From NCBI GenBank assembly GCA_963573305.1, contig OY754332.1, positions 137,881,977 through 137,945,976 of the forward strand: a DNA stretch of 64,000 nt, in the 5' to 3' direction. The translations under genes and the position numbers were made by a program. Shown in pieces: positions 33,763 through 45,010 of this stretch. How positions within the stretch are numbered: position 1 is the stretch's first letter; each line of letters begins with the position of its first letter. The stretch comes from Pyrrhosoma nymphula. Lineage: Eukaryota; Arthropoda; Insecta; Odonata; Coenagrionidae. A model generated the notes under the pieces. The model was not told where the DNA came from. It did no database searches and saw only the letters and a list, made by a program, of their open reading frames with translations.

Positions 33763-34950
33763 TATTCCATGCTCGTATATTGTATAAATCTACATCGAAT
33801 TTGATTCATATTTATAGACGTAATATCAACCCATGCATTCTGCATTCAATTACAATAACATTTGCAACAAATATTGCATTTATTTGTAATCTTTGTGGTT
33901 CATAATGGTACTTGCAGTACATTACGATTATCACGGGAAATATTGGATGCAGAAATAACAGTTGTGCGATATAATCTCGTAACGTGATACTTCGTTTTGG
34001 GATTAGTAAAAAATCTCTCGTGGTCACTTCGAAATAATACATTACGTTCCAGACCGCGAGCTACCCCAAGGGCGGGTGGCAGGGGGTGTTATGCAACCAG
34101 ACATATAAAGAACGAATATAGGAATATATCGGTAAAGCGATGACTAATGAAGCGTGATTTTGTAAAATAAGTTGACATCTGTTCGAAATATTGTCCATGA
34201 GAAAATGGATAGACGCGTAAGACCCGAAAACCATGTCTCTCCAAGTGAAAGACTTGGCGGAAGCCTTCACGGAAATTGTTCACGGATGTTGTTGCCATAG
34301 ATTGTGTGGAAAAAGAAGAAATTGTTGAACCTATCCATCACAGCGAATTTCTCTTCTCTTTTACCCTATACATGTCCTTTTTCGAAACCATTGCGACCAT
34401 ACAAATGATGTTATCTTCATCTTTGGTCCCAGAGAAAGGCAAGTCCCTTCTGGAGTTGAAGGGTCCACTGAGGGACGGTGTGGGGTTCACCGACCCTCTC
34501 GGTCCCCCATCCTAATCCCTTCCGCTTTCACCCATTCCTTTGTATTTTCACACATTTCCCGGCTTCCTTTCTCATTATCGCCGACTGAAACCGTGTTGAG
34601 CATTTGGTACCCTTTTCTGTGACCTTTCGACAATGTTTTCCTCAGTTCCTTGGTTTTCCCACTTGTGCTGTTCCCCACTCTTCCCCATAGTATATTCTTT
34701 TCGCCTGTAAAAGGGATTTTATGACACTATGCTACGCAAAGGGAAGGCTTTTCTTTACCGTCACTGTGTTTTCCCAGAAAATGATCTTGGTTCTCTTGTC
34801 GTTGACCTTTTTCCATGGCCTGTAATTTTGAGAACAAGTTAGTTATTCATCGTGCGTCTCAGTGTATACATCTAGCATTTCCCTTGAGTTGTGCATCTCA
34901 TAACGTCACCTTGGAGTTGATTGAGTTATCTGAGATTCGACCCATTTGTC

Positions 34951-36617
34951 ATGGATAGTGATGTGGAAAGTGATTTGGCTGTTGGTGCTTCTGACGAGGA
35001 ATTTGAAGAGGATATCGAGCACTCGGGTTCAGATTCTAGCTTCTCAGAGCAGTCGGACGTTGAATCTGAAGATACCGAGGATGAAGATCCGACAGTAGAC
35101 AGAAATTGGCGGTCGGTGAACACTTCATGTCCTCCCCCTCCTGCACCTCCAAGATTCAACTTTGAAGGTAACTCTACCATGAATTTCGAAGTTGATCCTG
35201 ATTGTGGTGTGAACTATTTTTTTGAATTGTTTTTTGATAACCTAGTGCTGGAACTGATAACCTCGGAGACGAATCGATATGCTGATCAGTGTTTACGCAA
35301 TAAGCCTTCAACATCAAAAGATCAATGGCGCGATGTGAGTGTTCCTGAAATGCGTATATTCCTCGTGTTGATAATGCTTCAATCCATTGTTCGTAAACCA
35401 GAGCAGGAACACTTTTGGTCTACAAGAAGGGTACTAAATACTCCCTTTTTCGGTGAAACCATGGCTTACCGGCGATTTTCCAGAATCCGTCAGCTTTTGC
35501 ATTTCAGCAATAATGAGGAATATAGACCGGAAATACACCCGAATCCTAAGCTTAACAAAATCTGGCCGATATTTGATTTACTTAGTGAAAAATTCAGTCA
35601 TTTATATACGCCGGTAAGGGACGTAACCATAGATGAAAGCCTTCTTCTATATAAAGGACGATTGGGTTGGCGTCAGTACATACCCACTAAAAGAGCCAGA
35701 TTTGGCATAAAGACGTTCGCTCTATGTGAGTCAAAGAGTGGTTACATTTGGTCTACAATAATATACACCGGAAAAGGGACACTACTGGATGCAGAGTTTG
35801 ATGGCATGCCAATGTCATCAAAAGTTGTTTTGACGCTAATGAAGCCGTTGTTCAGGAAAGGTTACTGCGTCACAACGGACAATTTTTACACCTCACCACA
35901 ACTGGCTGAGACTCTCATTTCCAAGTCATGTGACACTTATGGCACAGTGAGAGTTACCAGGAAAGGAATGCCGTAAGGAGCGAAGAAAAAAAAATGAAAA
36001 GGGGGGGAAGTGATTGCGTTCCAGAAGGGAAAAATAATGGTGCTGAGATGGAAAGACAAGAAAGAAGTGACGTTTCTTTCTACTGTAACTGTGCAATGGG
36101 GGAAACAGAAAAAAGGGGTGTGCCAGTGCTAAAGCCAAAGGTAGTGCTGGATTATAATGAGACGATGGGGGGCGTTGACCGAGTAGATCAACATTTGGCT
36201 GACTATCCCATTCCGAGGAAAAGGGGAAAAAAATATTATAAGAAAATATTTTTCCACTTATTGGAAATAAGTATGTGGAATTCTTTTGTGTAATACGCAA
36301 AATCAGGGGGCAGAAAATCCCACCTAAATTTCAGGCTGGACCTCATAGAAAAAATCTTGGAAATATATTTTCCCAGTGTTCCCTCCCCAAAGGCAGGTAG
36401 ACCACCCGCAGTAGCCCACCCCCGACGAAGCACCGAGAGACATTTTCCCGATATAATCCCTCCTACAGAGAAAAAAAATCAACCATCAAGGAAGTGCGTG
36501 GTGTGCTCTAGGAAAAGAGATGCACGAGGAAAAGTAATTAGGAGGGAAAGCAGGTACTTTTGCACAGAGTGCAATGTGGGTCTCTGTGTAACTCCGTTTC
36601 CGATTGTACCACACTAA
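34951..36617 (+). pseudogene. piggyBac transposase (PGBD4-like), decayed
   Basis: The true start is probably the ATG at 34,951 (MDSDVESDL). An acidic N-terminus is followed by the DDE_Tnp_1_7-type core: EMRIFLVLIMLQSIVRKPE, YRRFSRIRQLLHFSNNEE, DVTIDES with the first catalytic Asp at 35,632, TDNFYTS with the second at 35,878, and NETMGGVDRVDQHLADY with the third at 36,177. A C-terminal Cys-rich domain ends the protein (CVVCSRKRDARGK, FCTECNVGLC). The gene is broken by stops at 35,974 and soon after, a frameshift near 36,090-36,110 and a stop at 36,291. All three catalytic Asp codons survive. Such transposases excise and insert at TTAA. The Asp triad, length and Cys-rich tail are those of animal PGBD4-like elements. 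Confidence 0.88.
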
Positions 36618-37129
36618 GTGAATTTTTGCATGTACAATTTTTTGTGGTCTTCCTTGTGTGTAACATCTCAACAGAAAGACAGTATCAATTACTTCAGTTA
36701 TCCCTATTTTCATGACGTAAAAATATTATTGATTGACAAATGGCTAAGTGAAAAGTGATTTCTCTATGAAAATTGAAAATTTCTTAAAAGTTTAAATTTT
36801 TTACAATAAAAATAGAAAAAACGTTTTGAGCACTACTATTGACCTGTTTTACTTTATAGCAACCTATAACCTAACAAAAAATGCAATAAAATAATATGAC
36901 ATTTTTTGAAACTGTTTCTTGAAAAAAAACCGTCAGGGAAGGGGTTAAGCATGCTACAGATTTTCATGCAAATGATAAGTCTCAAGAAGACAAGGCGGGA
37001 TCATCTCTAGAGTGGATCTGGTTAGAAAGTGTTTTCCAAGGAAGAGAAGTGTGCGTAAGAATGTGAGAGCAAAAGTAGGGAGGTTGTTAGAGGAAAGACA
37101 TGAACATACTGGTAATGTGACATGGGAGT

Positions 37130-37640
37130 GTGAATGATGCATGGGAGAGTTTAATAATTGTAGAAATGTCCTGTTCGTTGGGCTACTGCCTAGGTGCCAT
37201 CCTAGAACAGTTCCACCCAGAATGGGAGCACAACGGCATCGTTTACAACGAGTAGCAACCTGTTCATTATGTGTCATGCATTCTGTCAGAAACACACCCC
37301 CAGATAGAGGGGGAGGCTTTTGCACTGACATGGGTGGGAGAGGAGTTCGCAACGTTCACCGTGGGAGACCCAGAGCTGCAGATGGACCACAAGCCTCACA
37401 GGTCCCTGCGGAGGCAGAAACCACTAAGGCCATTTTCCAACAGTCCCCAAAGTGAATGCTATTTCAGTTATATTGACTTCCAGAGGGAATGCATGGCATG
37501 TTCACTTCACCCTCTCAAAGTACTTGATGACAGGGGAGACATCATGCAGCCATCATGTCGTTAAACATACTGACATACCACAGTCAACTGGCAAGGCAAC
37601 TTTACTACCACAGAGAGAAAAGCATATTGATCTTCACTAT
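37130..37640 (+). pseudogene. Ty3/gypsy polyprotein remnant (RT end and RNase H)
   Basis: Plus-strand translation through frameshifts gives LGAILEQFHPEW, SCILSETHPQIEGEAFALTW, VGDPELQMDHKPH and, after the DHKP block, a stretch corresponding to the region before PGKDN-like motifs. These match the end of the reverse transcriptase and the RNase H domain of Ty3/gypsy retrotransposons (family wording close to YAQIEKEALALVW and TDHKPL). Stops disrupt it and no LTR, protease or integrase is visible nearby, so this is an isolated scrap. Confidence 0.65.
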
Positions 37641-39447
37641 CTTTTACCACATATTTAAAGCCAATGAAGACATTTTACACAAAAAAGGCACTAGGCAGAA
37701 ACAATTGACAAGACTATGATGAAACAATCCACAAATTCTGAAAATGGGTCAATGAATGATCTTTTAACGATCAATACGCAATCTTGATCAATTTACAATA
37801 TGTATGATGTATCATGGAGCAAGTGAGGTGGTCAAGGAGAACGATATCAGGCTTGTTCGCCTCCAACTGCCTCTTGGTGGGGAAGGAGTAATTCCACCAG
37901 ATTGTACATTTATCATTCTCCACGATGGACTCATTATCTCCAGGGGAATAAGGCAGCACAGGTATTTCGTTGATGCCATAGTGGTGTCACAGGTGAAATA
38001 TAACACCCGCAGAGCTGCATTGTGCCAAGTTAAATATGCTGTCCTGGCATAGTAACTGCAGCCGAAGAGAATGTGACTCAAAGTCTCCAACTGGGCTTGG
38101 AATTCCCTGCATCACGTGTCCGCAACCTCCACCTTGAGTATGAGGAGGCAGTACATGAGTGTGCTTATGACACCATCCTGGCACGCTGGGATGAAACCCT
38201 TGGTCTTGGACATTAGACCAGCTGAGCACAGGAAGGCAAACGTCAGGTCCTTTAATAGCCCATGTTTTTCCATGGTTCCATAAAGACATCCATGCATGAG
38301 CTTAATGCTATACACCTTGAGCAAGGACTTCTGCTTTGCTTATTTCATTTCGAGCTTGAGAACGTCTACCTTCAATGACAAGATGGTCGTGTCATTGTTG
38401 CTTCCATCGGATGACAGGTCTAAGTCGCGACCAATATTGTCCGCTGCCCTCTTAGCCACATGGAAAAGAAACCACCCCCCTACCACCCTCTCGTGCTCTC
38501 TTTAGAGATTGAGCAGGGGTCTCTGCTCTTGAACACAGAGCAAGCTTTACCCTTGACAACTCTGTTGTGGAGAGACTCCAGACTCAATAGTCCTCTACCA
38601 CCTACATTGCGAGGGAGATCTAGCAACGGAAGATTTTGGATGAAGACTTCGAAAGATGGTCATCGTCTTCCTCGTTCCCCAATTGAGGTTCTGCAACTCA
38701 TTGACATTCCATTTCATGCATCTGAAGGTGTACAGCAGTGCAGGAACTCCGAACATTTTCACTGCTAGAACCTTGTTCTTGACAGACAGATCAGAACTCC
38801 AGATTTTTCTGAGTCTGTCTGTACTTGGCCGTGAGCATTTGCTGCACTGCTGCAACCTCCTGATTTTGGCCCTGAGGGATGCCGAGGTACTCATAGCTGT
38901 CATCGTCCTTCAAGTGACAAATGATGCCACCGTCAACAAGTTGCACGTCTTGCTTGTTCCCCGAAAATCTTCCTATCGCCAGGTGGATGGATACACACTT
39001 GCTCCAATTCAAACTTAATCCCTATAACTTCACTGCATTCCAGTACAGCATCCAGGGCAGTGCAAAGGTCTTTTTCATTAGAAGCATAAAGCTTCAGAGT
39101 ATCCATGTAGATTAAATGTGTGACCTTATACTTCCTGTCACCTGGAACACCGCACATATATCCTCTACCTTGTGCAGCCTAAAAGACAGAGGTAGAAGAG
39201 AAATACTAAACAGTAAGGGGCTAAGGCTGTCGCCTTGGAAAATTGGCCTCGGTGGTATGTTACCAACTCTGTAGAAACTGATGGCTTACCTGAAGTCAGG
39301 ACAAAGTGCATTTTCCAGAGTGGTAACAGGCGTTGGATGTAGGAGACAACCACTGGGTGGACTTTCATCAACTTCAGCATGGAAATTAACAGCTCATGCG
39401 AAGTGGTGTAAAATACAATTTTGTTGTCCACCCAGATAGCCACCCAC

Positions 39448-39611
39448 CATTGATAGGTATTGTGGAAGGTTATTCGGGATTTCCACCGGGGCAGGTTCTC
39501 CAATTCGGCCGACGTTTCGATGAACAAGTCGTCCATCGTCATCAGGGCAGGTCCCGAATAACCTTCCACGATACTATACGCCGGGAAAGCCTTCGATCAT
39601 TGATAGGTATT
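39448..39611. mobile_element. 136-bp SINE-like insert with 14-bp target duplication
   Basis: CATTGATAGGTATT is present at 39,448-39,461 and again at 39,598-39,611; between them is a 136-bp insert. Including one or two TSD bases, its sequence contains an inverted pair, GTGGAAGGTTATTCGGGA and TCCCGAATAACCTTCCAC, around the conserved core CGACGTTTCG. A 14-bp direct duplication is typical of retroposition. The related segment at 4,903-5,013 lacks part of one end. Confidence 0.85.
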
Positions 39612-39869
39612 ATTTCTGCTGGATGGCATCCTGGCCTATGCACCTATCAATGAGCAGATTGTCCTTGAATCCTGTGATTCCCCGCTTTTAACCCCTCTGC
39701 TCGTACACCTACTCCCACACAGGCTGGAAGTGGTGGAGGATAAGGTCGATCAATATCGACGTGAATGCCTTGTATACAGTGTAGAGGCTGGTTACAGGGT
39801 GGTAGTCATTTGGATAAGACAAGTCTCCCTTCTTAGATATGAGAACCGTGCATCCCTCAGTCAACCAAG

Positions 39870-41975
39870 GTGGAACTGGTTCTCTGCCTTTCCAAGAGGA
39901 CATGGAGATTCTGGCAAGGTGTTGGTGGGTGGAAGTAAACTTCTTCCACCAGAAGTTATTCACAGCATCCATCCCTGGAGCCAAGAAGTTCTTATTGCCA
40001 GAGAAGGCCTTCTTCACGTCACTTTCTGTGACTGAAAGAGGTCCATCGACATCTTGTAGGTGGCGGTCACAGGACTATTTAAAGAGGTCTATGGCTGCAA
40101 TGTCTCCATTGAATGGCTTAGACATTTTATAGACATACTTCCAGAAAAGATCAACCTCTTGAACGGCTGGCAGGGATTCTGTGACCACTGAGTTGGTTGA
40201 AAGAGACGGTGAAGGAGAAAGGTTGAGTTCGCCCTAATGGGCCTGGAAAAAACTCATCTTGAGGAGTTTTTTCCCAGCCCAGGTGAGAACCCATACTCTA
40301 TCGACCGCATGCTTCTTAGTCGTAAGCAGCACATTTTTATTCAGTGTGTGATGGTTTTACCTGAGACTGCACGCTATGCACTGAACATTTGAAGTAAAAG
40401 TTCACACAGATGTGATGTATTCCAACATACACTGAATCCTCCACACCTTCCATAGAGCCAGCGTGATCTTGGCCCCTATCTGCTCCAGTCTTTCACCTTC
40501 TATGTCCTTCCAAGAGGTAATCTTTTGGGAGTGAGCCATTATTTTGGCAGCAGTGTAGACCACGCAATTGACTGCCCAGAGGTCCGAAGGTTCTGCCAGG
40601 ATTTCGTCTATAAGTCTATTCAACTGAGATAGGTGGTAGCCCCGCAGAGAGATCTTACAGTGGATATCTCTCGGCCTGTATTGTCCTTCATTATAGTTGT
40701 GCTTAAGAACCAAGATCATAGTTCATAGATGGCCTGACCAGCTCCCTCCTCATTTGGTGGAAAATCCAACAATAAAGCCACTATCATGTCAGCCAGTGGA
40801 GAGGCTACCTGTGATGGGAAGGGTTCTTTGACCCATAGTGTATTCCTCTGAACTTGCAGTTGGTGGAGAGTTTTCTTTTTATACCGGTGGTTGTCATAAT
40901 CATGCAGATTCTGCTGCCATTGGTGGTGGTGTTCTCTGCCTTTCAGAAAGGACATGAAGATTCTGGCGAGATTTTGATGGGTGGAAGTAAACTTCTTCCA
41001 CCAGAAGTTATTCACTGCATCCATTCCTGGAGACGAGAAGTTCATTTTGCCAGAGAAGGCATTCTTCATGTTGCTTTCTGTGACTTAAAAGGGGTCCATC
41101 CACATCATGTAGGAGGCGGTCACAAAACTCTTTAAAGAGAGCTATACGGAGTGTCTCACTTCAATCGCTTAGATGTTTCGTAAATACCCTTCCATAAATG
41201 TACAACCTCTTGGACAGGGGGTAGGGATTCAATGACAGGCGGAGGTGGTCGATAGTGACAGGACAGGAGATGGAGGAAGGTTGAGTTCTCCCTCATTGCC
41301 CTCTTGAGGAGTTTATTCCGGGCCCTGGTGAGCAAGCACCCATACTCTATCGACTGCATGTTGTTTAATGGTAAGCAGTACATTTTTATTCAGTGCGTGA
41401 TGGTGAAATCTAAGGCTGCACACTATCCACCAAACTTTGGGTGAAAAAGTTCACCCAGATGTGATGCATTCCATCACATACTGAATCCTCGATGCCTACC
41501 CTCTTGGCTGCATGATCTTGGCCTCTAGCTGCTCCATCCTTATAGGTGCTTCGTCCTCCCAAGAGGCATTCTTATGGGAGTTAACCGTTATTTTGGTCGA
41601 AGCATAGACCACACAATTCTCCCTCCAGAGGTCAGACCTCTCTATTAGGATTTCGTCAAGAAGTCCATTCAACCGGGGCAGGTGGTAACCCCGCATAGAG
41701 ATCTTGCTGTGGATATCTCTCTGCCTAGTTTGCCCTTCATCATAATTTTATGTGCTCAACAACCGCAAATGGAAGTCAGAGTTTGCCAGACCAGTTTCCT
41801 CCCCATTTGGCAGAGACACCGACTTGGATGTGGTTCTCACCTCAGGCCATGGAGAGGTTGCCTGTGTTGGGGAGAGTGGTCTGGCCAGTGATGTATTCCT
41901 CTGAACTTCCAATTAGTGGAGTTTCTTTATTTCACAGGTGAGTGACACAGTCGTGCAAGTTCTGCTGTAACAGGT
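39870..41975. repeat. Diverged tandem duplication, about 1.05-kb units
   Basis: Segments 39,870-40,920 and 40,920-41,975 are collinear and clearly related: for example GTGGAAGTAAACTTCTTCC lies at about 39,930 and again at about 40,982, and TGTATTCCTCTGAACTT at about 40,840 and 41,893. Both encode the same minus-strand protein blocks (GMDAVNNFWWKKFTSTHQ; ISLRGYHLSQLNRLIDEIL versus MRGYHLPRLNGLLDEIL). The duplication affects the part upstream of the reverse transcriptase in R2/NeSL-like copy 2. Confidence 0.8.
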
Positions 41976-42424
41976 GATTGTGCTCAGGATGCATCTCACA
42001 CCACAAAGAGTGCATCATTGCCATATACCCCCCGCGATCGGGTTTTCTGGCAGCAAGGCATGCAGCCCCTCAGGGCTTCCATCCACTGCATTTGAGCTCC
42101 CTTCTTGGCTGTCGCTACATCATTGCCACACCCATCTCTACGAGGCCCCTTATCCAAGAGAGGTTTTGGGTGGCCTTCCTGGTCTGTTTTTCTGGAACCA
42201 GTAATACTGTGTGTGGGGTGGTTAGCCCCTCATGCAGATGTCCACCATCAGCCGGCAAAAGCTGTTACCAGGTATGCCGCAGCAAGGCTGCGTGGTCCGC
42301 TTTATCATTTGAGCAAAAATAACAATGGAATTGAAAATAAACAAGGTTCATATTACACGTACAGTTTCCTTTTCTATGGTTGATTCGGTAAAACTTCTTT
42401 GATGACCACTGGTATTAATAGTAT

Positions 42425-42760
42425 ATAGTATGTATTCATCAGATTCCACCTTGGAAAGGTGGAAAAAGAGGGAGAAGCACACTGCCAGTCTCCACCTTGT
42501 CGAGGAGCTGTGCCTCCTGGTGTCAGATGAGCTGGTCTAGGTCCACAACATTAAGTCCCATGGCATTGTCCTGCGCCGCCAAAAGGAGCCGCATGCGTAT
42601 GATGTCCACTGCAATGGCCATGGGATCCTACACCAGAACCAGGCTTTCCTACAGCCATGGTGCTACCAGGTGGCTGATGGAGATGATAACATAGACTTTG
42701 GTGGCATCCTCATAAACAAGCCAAGGACCCTTAAGGCACCACCCATGGTGCTACCGCAGG
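42425..42760 (+). other. Coding-like stretch, unrecognised
   Basis: A plus-strand reading from about 42,476 (KHTASLHLVEELCLLVSDEL) runs about 100 codons with a single stop and includes HAYDVHCNGHG and NIDFGGILINKPRTL, ending at a stop near 42,768. It is unusually open and locally GC-rich, but the two other plus-strand frames and the minus strand are also fairly open. It could be a processed pseudogene or the far 5' part of the adjacent LINE read antisense. I do not recognise it. Confidence 0.3.
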
Positions 42761-43969
42761 CACCATCACTGGGGCCATAGCCCATGCCCACCACCTAGAT
42801 TGGGAACAGCCATCCATATGACGCTCTAGCCAAAAGCCAAAGAAGCACAAAAAACTGATCAAAGTGTGCATTGTGACCAGAGAGCATCATTGGGAAGCAT
42901 TTCAGTTTGTGCAGAAATTTTACTGTTTTTCTTGGCTAATATTTAAAGCTAGTGTCATTATTATAGCCAATGAATTATTATTTATTTAGTTGGTGTTCCA
43001 ATTGGCATCTTTTTGACGTTCCTTTGTTTAATATTTTATTTCTTACCTACATATTGTTAGCTTCCTTATTGCAATCAGCATAGCGATAGGGTTTCTTTTA
43101 ATTATCCATTAAAATGTTTTCATTAGTCTTTCTTCAAAGGAGGGAGGAAGTGTGTGGCTACACAAAGGTTGGCCACAATTGCAACATAACTTTATGCGGA
43201 GAGTATGCAAGCTACTAAGTGTAATGCCAGATGGCAGCCAGAATGGTTCATGTCCATGCATAATAAAAGGTTTTAGACTGGCCATTCTAAATGTTTTCTT
43301 TTTTATCCACACTGGCGTAAGAGGACTACACTACACACGAGAGATATAAATGAAGGCTAAATGCAGTGGGAGCAGCGTACCTGAGATAATATGCAGTGAA
43401 GTAGGTGGGATAGGGTTAGAATTGACTGGATCACAAACGAATATCGATTGGATTCTACAGCGATGGGCACATATGGGAAAGCATATACATAATTTACACA
43501 GACTTAGTAGAACTCATGTTAACATTATTTTTCCTTTGGGTTGAGGAACTCCATGGTAAATATTTAGAGCCCTAGTGATGAAAAGTACAATATTTTCTGA
43601 ACAAATTAAAGGAGGCACCTCCCTCGTATTCTGGCTACGCTCAGGAAATATTGCTCTCTATTCGTTTAATTTTTCCCTTTTAGACACGTGCTAAACCTTT
43701 TCAAGTGAGACTCAGAGAATAACTATTCATAGGAATTCACATAGCAATGAAGTCCCAATAACAAGACATCTTCTACATTGATACCAAATAATGAAACCAA
43801 GTAATAAATAACACAAAAACTGCAGCAATACTAGCAATTAACCAAAGTTCCTTAACATATTTTTAGGTAAAAAGAAATTAAATAATAACATTGTAAAAAA
43901 ACATCATTAGCCAAGATAAAAAACAACATGCAATGCACATAAAGGTTTTTATAAATAAATTTTAATTAC
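42761..43969. other. Intron of the host gene, no further feature
   Basis: AT-rich sequence between the LINE remnant and the upstream exon. Only short frames; no repeat ends or RNA genes seen. Confidence 0.45.
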
Positions 43970-44452
43970 CTGAAAAAACTCCAGGCAGGCATTATTAAGC
44001 TTTAGTTCAATCCTTTCCTTTTTGTACCTCTCCAATGGTTTATAGGCAAATTTATGAGGTCCAAAAAGTTTTTCAAAAAGAAAAATTTCCCTATCAGTAA
44101 GATCATCAATTACGTCCTCCCATTCAATCCAGTTCATGAAATCCTTTTTTCTTTTTAGGAAGCCTTGAATGCCTCTGCGTTTATAATCGTTCCACCAATC
44201 TGCAGGTACATAATCATAGTACAAGTCCTTACTCAACTCTATCATTGCCTTTCTTGCTTTTGCTTTCCTTAACCTTACAAGCTCAAACACTCTTGTTATC
44301 CTTTCCAATCGTCTCCGGTCAATTGTTGCTTGAATTGCAGCCATCCTCCTCTTCACATATTCTGCACACTGTTCGGACATTATCTCACACCAGTAAGTAT
44401 AAAAATATCTTCTCCAAGCTCCATTGGTGGCAAATTTTGTCAAATTTTTTAT
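43970..44452 (-). CDS. Host gene, internal coding exon
   Basis: The minus-strand acceptor (AAAATTTTCAG) ends at 44,453 and the donor CAG|GTAATT follows 43,970, enclosing 483 bp, exactly 161 codons, phase 0 at both ends. The peptide starts IKNLTKFATNGAWRRYFYTY, has a very basic stretch (RRRLERITRVFELVRLRKAK) that is probably helical, and continues YDYVPADWWNDYKRRGIQ and LTDREIFLFEKLFGPHKF. It joins in frame to the terminal exon 12.7 kb downstream. Absence of stops, precise splice signals and the phase-0 match argue for a genuine host exon. No signal peptide or transmembrane segment is seen. The family is unknown to me. Confidence 0.72.
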
Positions 44453-44777
44453 CTGAAAATTTTTGAATATTAAAGAGCATTTAATTATTAATGACAAAAA
44501 GGCTATTAAATAATGATAATGAATATGAATATTTAACTGCACAAAATATACCATGCTTATTAAAATTCTATTAGTCCTGCCCACTAATATATATTATACA
44601 CAATGGACTTCAATGCTTGAGCATCAAGGCTGGTGCATCAGTGCTACGCATCACATTACACAGTACACCCCCGCGTTACGATAGTAATCCATTCCATAGG
44701 ACCGTTCATCATGTGAATTCCATTGTAAAGTGAATCAGTATACACTGAATCAGGTCAAGGGATGACAAGATGTATCT

Positions 44778-45010
44778 GAAGACATTACCATTGACCTTGG
44801 CACTTTTTTAAACCTATGATTCAATATGATTGTAGCTCCGATTCACCTTTTGTCACCCTTGTGACCCCTGAGTGATCCTTGAAGGTCAAAATATGACAAT
44901 AGGGATCTGAAGACCTTACCATCGATCTTGGCACCTTTTTAAACCTATGAATCGACATTTTTGTAGAGGCAATATGCTTCTTGTCACCCCTGTGACCTTG
45001 ACTGTACCCT
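44778..45010. repeat. Imperfect tandem repeat, 131-bp period
   Basis: GAAGACATTACCATTGACC (44,778) and GAAGACCTTACCATCGATC (44,909) begin two diverged units that both continue with TTGGCAC..TTTTTAAACCTATGA and end near TTGTCACCC.TGTGACC. It is probably part of a larger dispersed repeat or a degraded satellite. Confidence 0.7.

Larger units (their letters stand above)
33469..36948 (+). mobile_element. piggyBac element, structurally complete
   Basis: TTAA target sites flank the element at 33,469-33,472 and 36,945-36,948. The ends are perfect 14-bp inverted repeats: CCCCTTCCCTGACG on the left and its reverse complement on the right. The 3.47-kb interior holds a decayed transposase on the plus strand. 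Intact ends and target site show a canonical cut-and-paste insertion into the host-gene intron (the gene is on the opposite strand). With the ends preserved it could in principle still be mobilised in trans. Confidence 0.92.
38590..42330 (-). pseudogene. R2/NeSL-like LINE remnant, copy 2
   Basis: On the minus strand the blocks run in order: a Cys-containing region near 42.0 kb, YHLPRLNGLLDEILIERSDLW (41.6 kb), GMDAVNNFWWKKFTSTH, ISKKGDLSYPNDYHPVTSL (39.86 kb), a degraded palm block, SYIQRLLPLW, HLIYMDTLKLYAS (39.1 kb), EYLGIPQGQNQEVAA (38.86 kb) and a C-terminal region to 38.6 kb. The wording is the same as copy 1 at 7.5-9.6 kb. The catalytic YMDD has become YMDT, losing the second Asp. Numerous frameshifts separate the blocks. 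A 1.05-kb upstream segment is duplicated in tandem, and a 136-bp SINE-like repeat is inserted. Clade assignment to the R2/NeSL group is tentative because the nuclease domain was not seen. Confidence 0.65.

Noticed and set aside
43109..43544. Small genes in the 43 kb region
   Set aside because: Short overlapping frames on both strands without homology, splice sites or repeat context.
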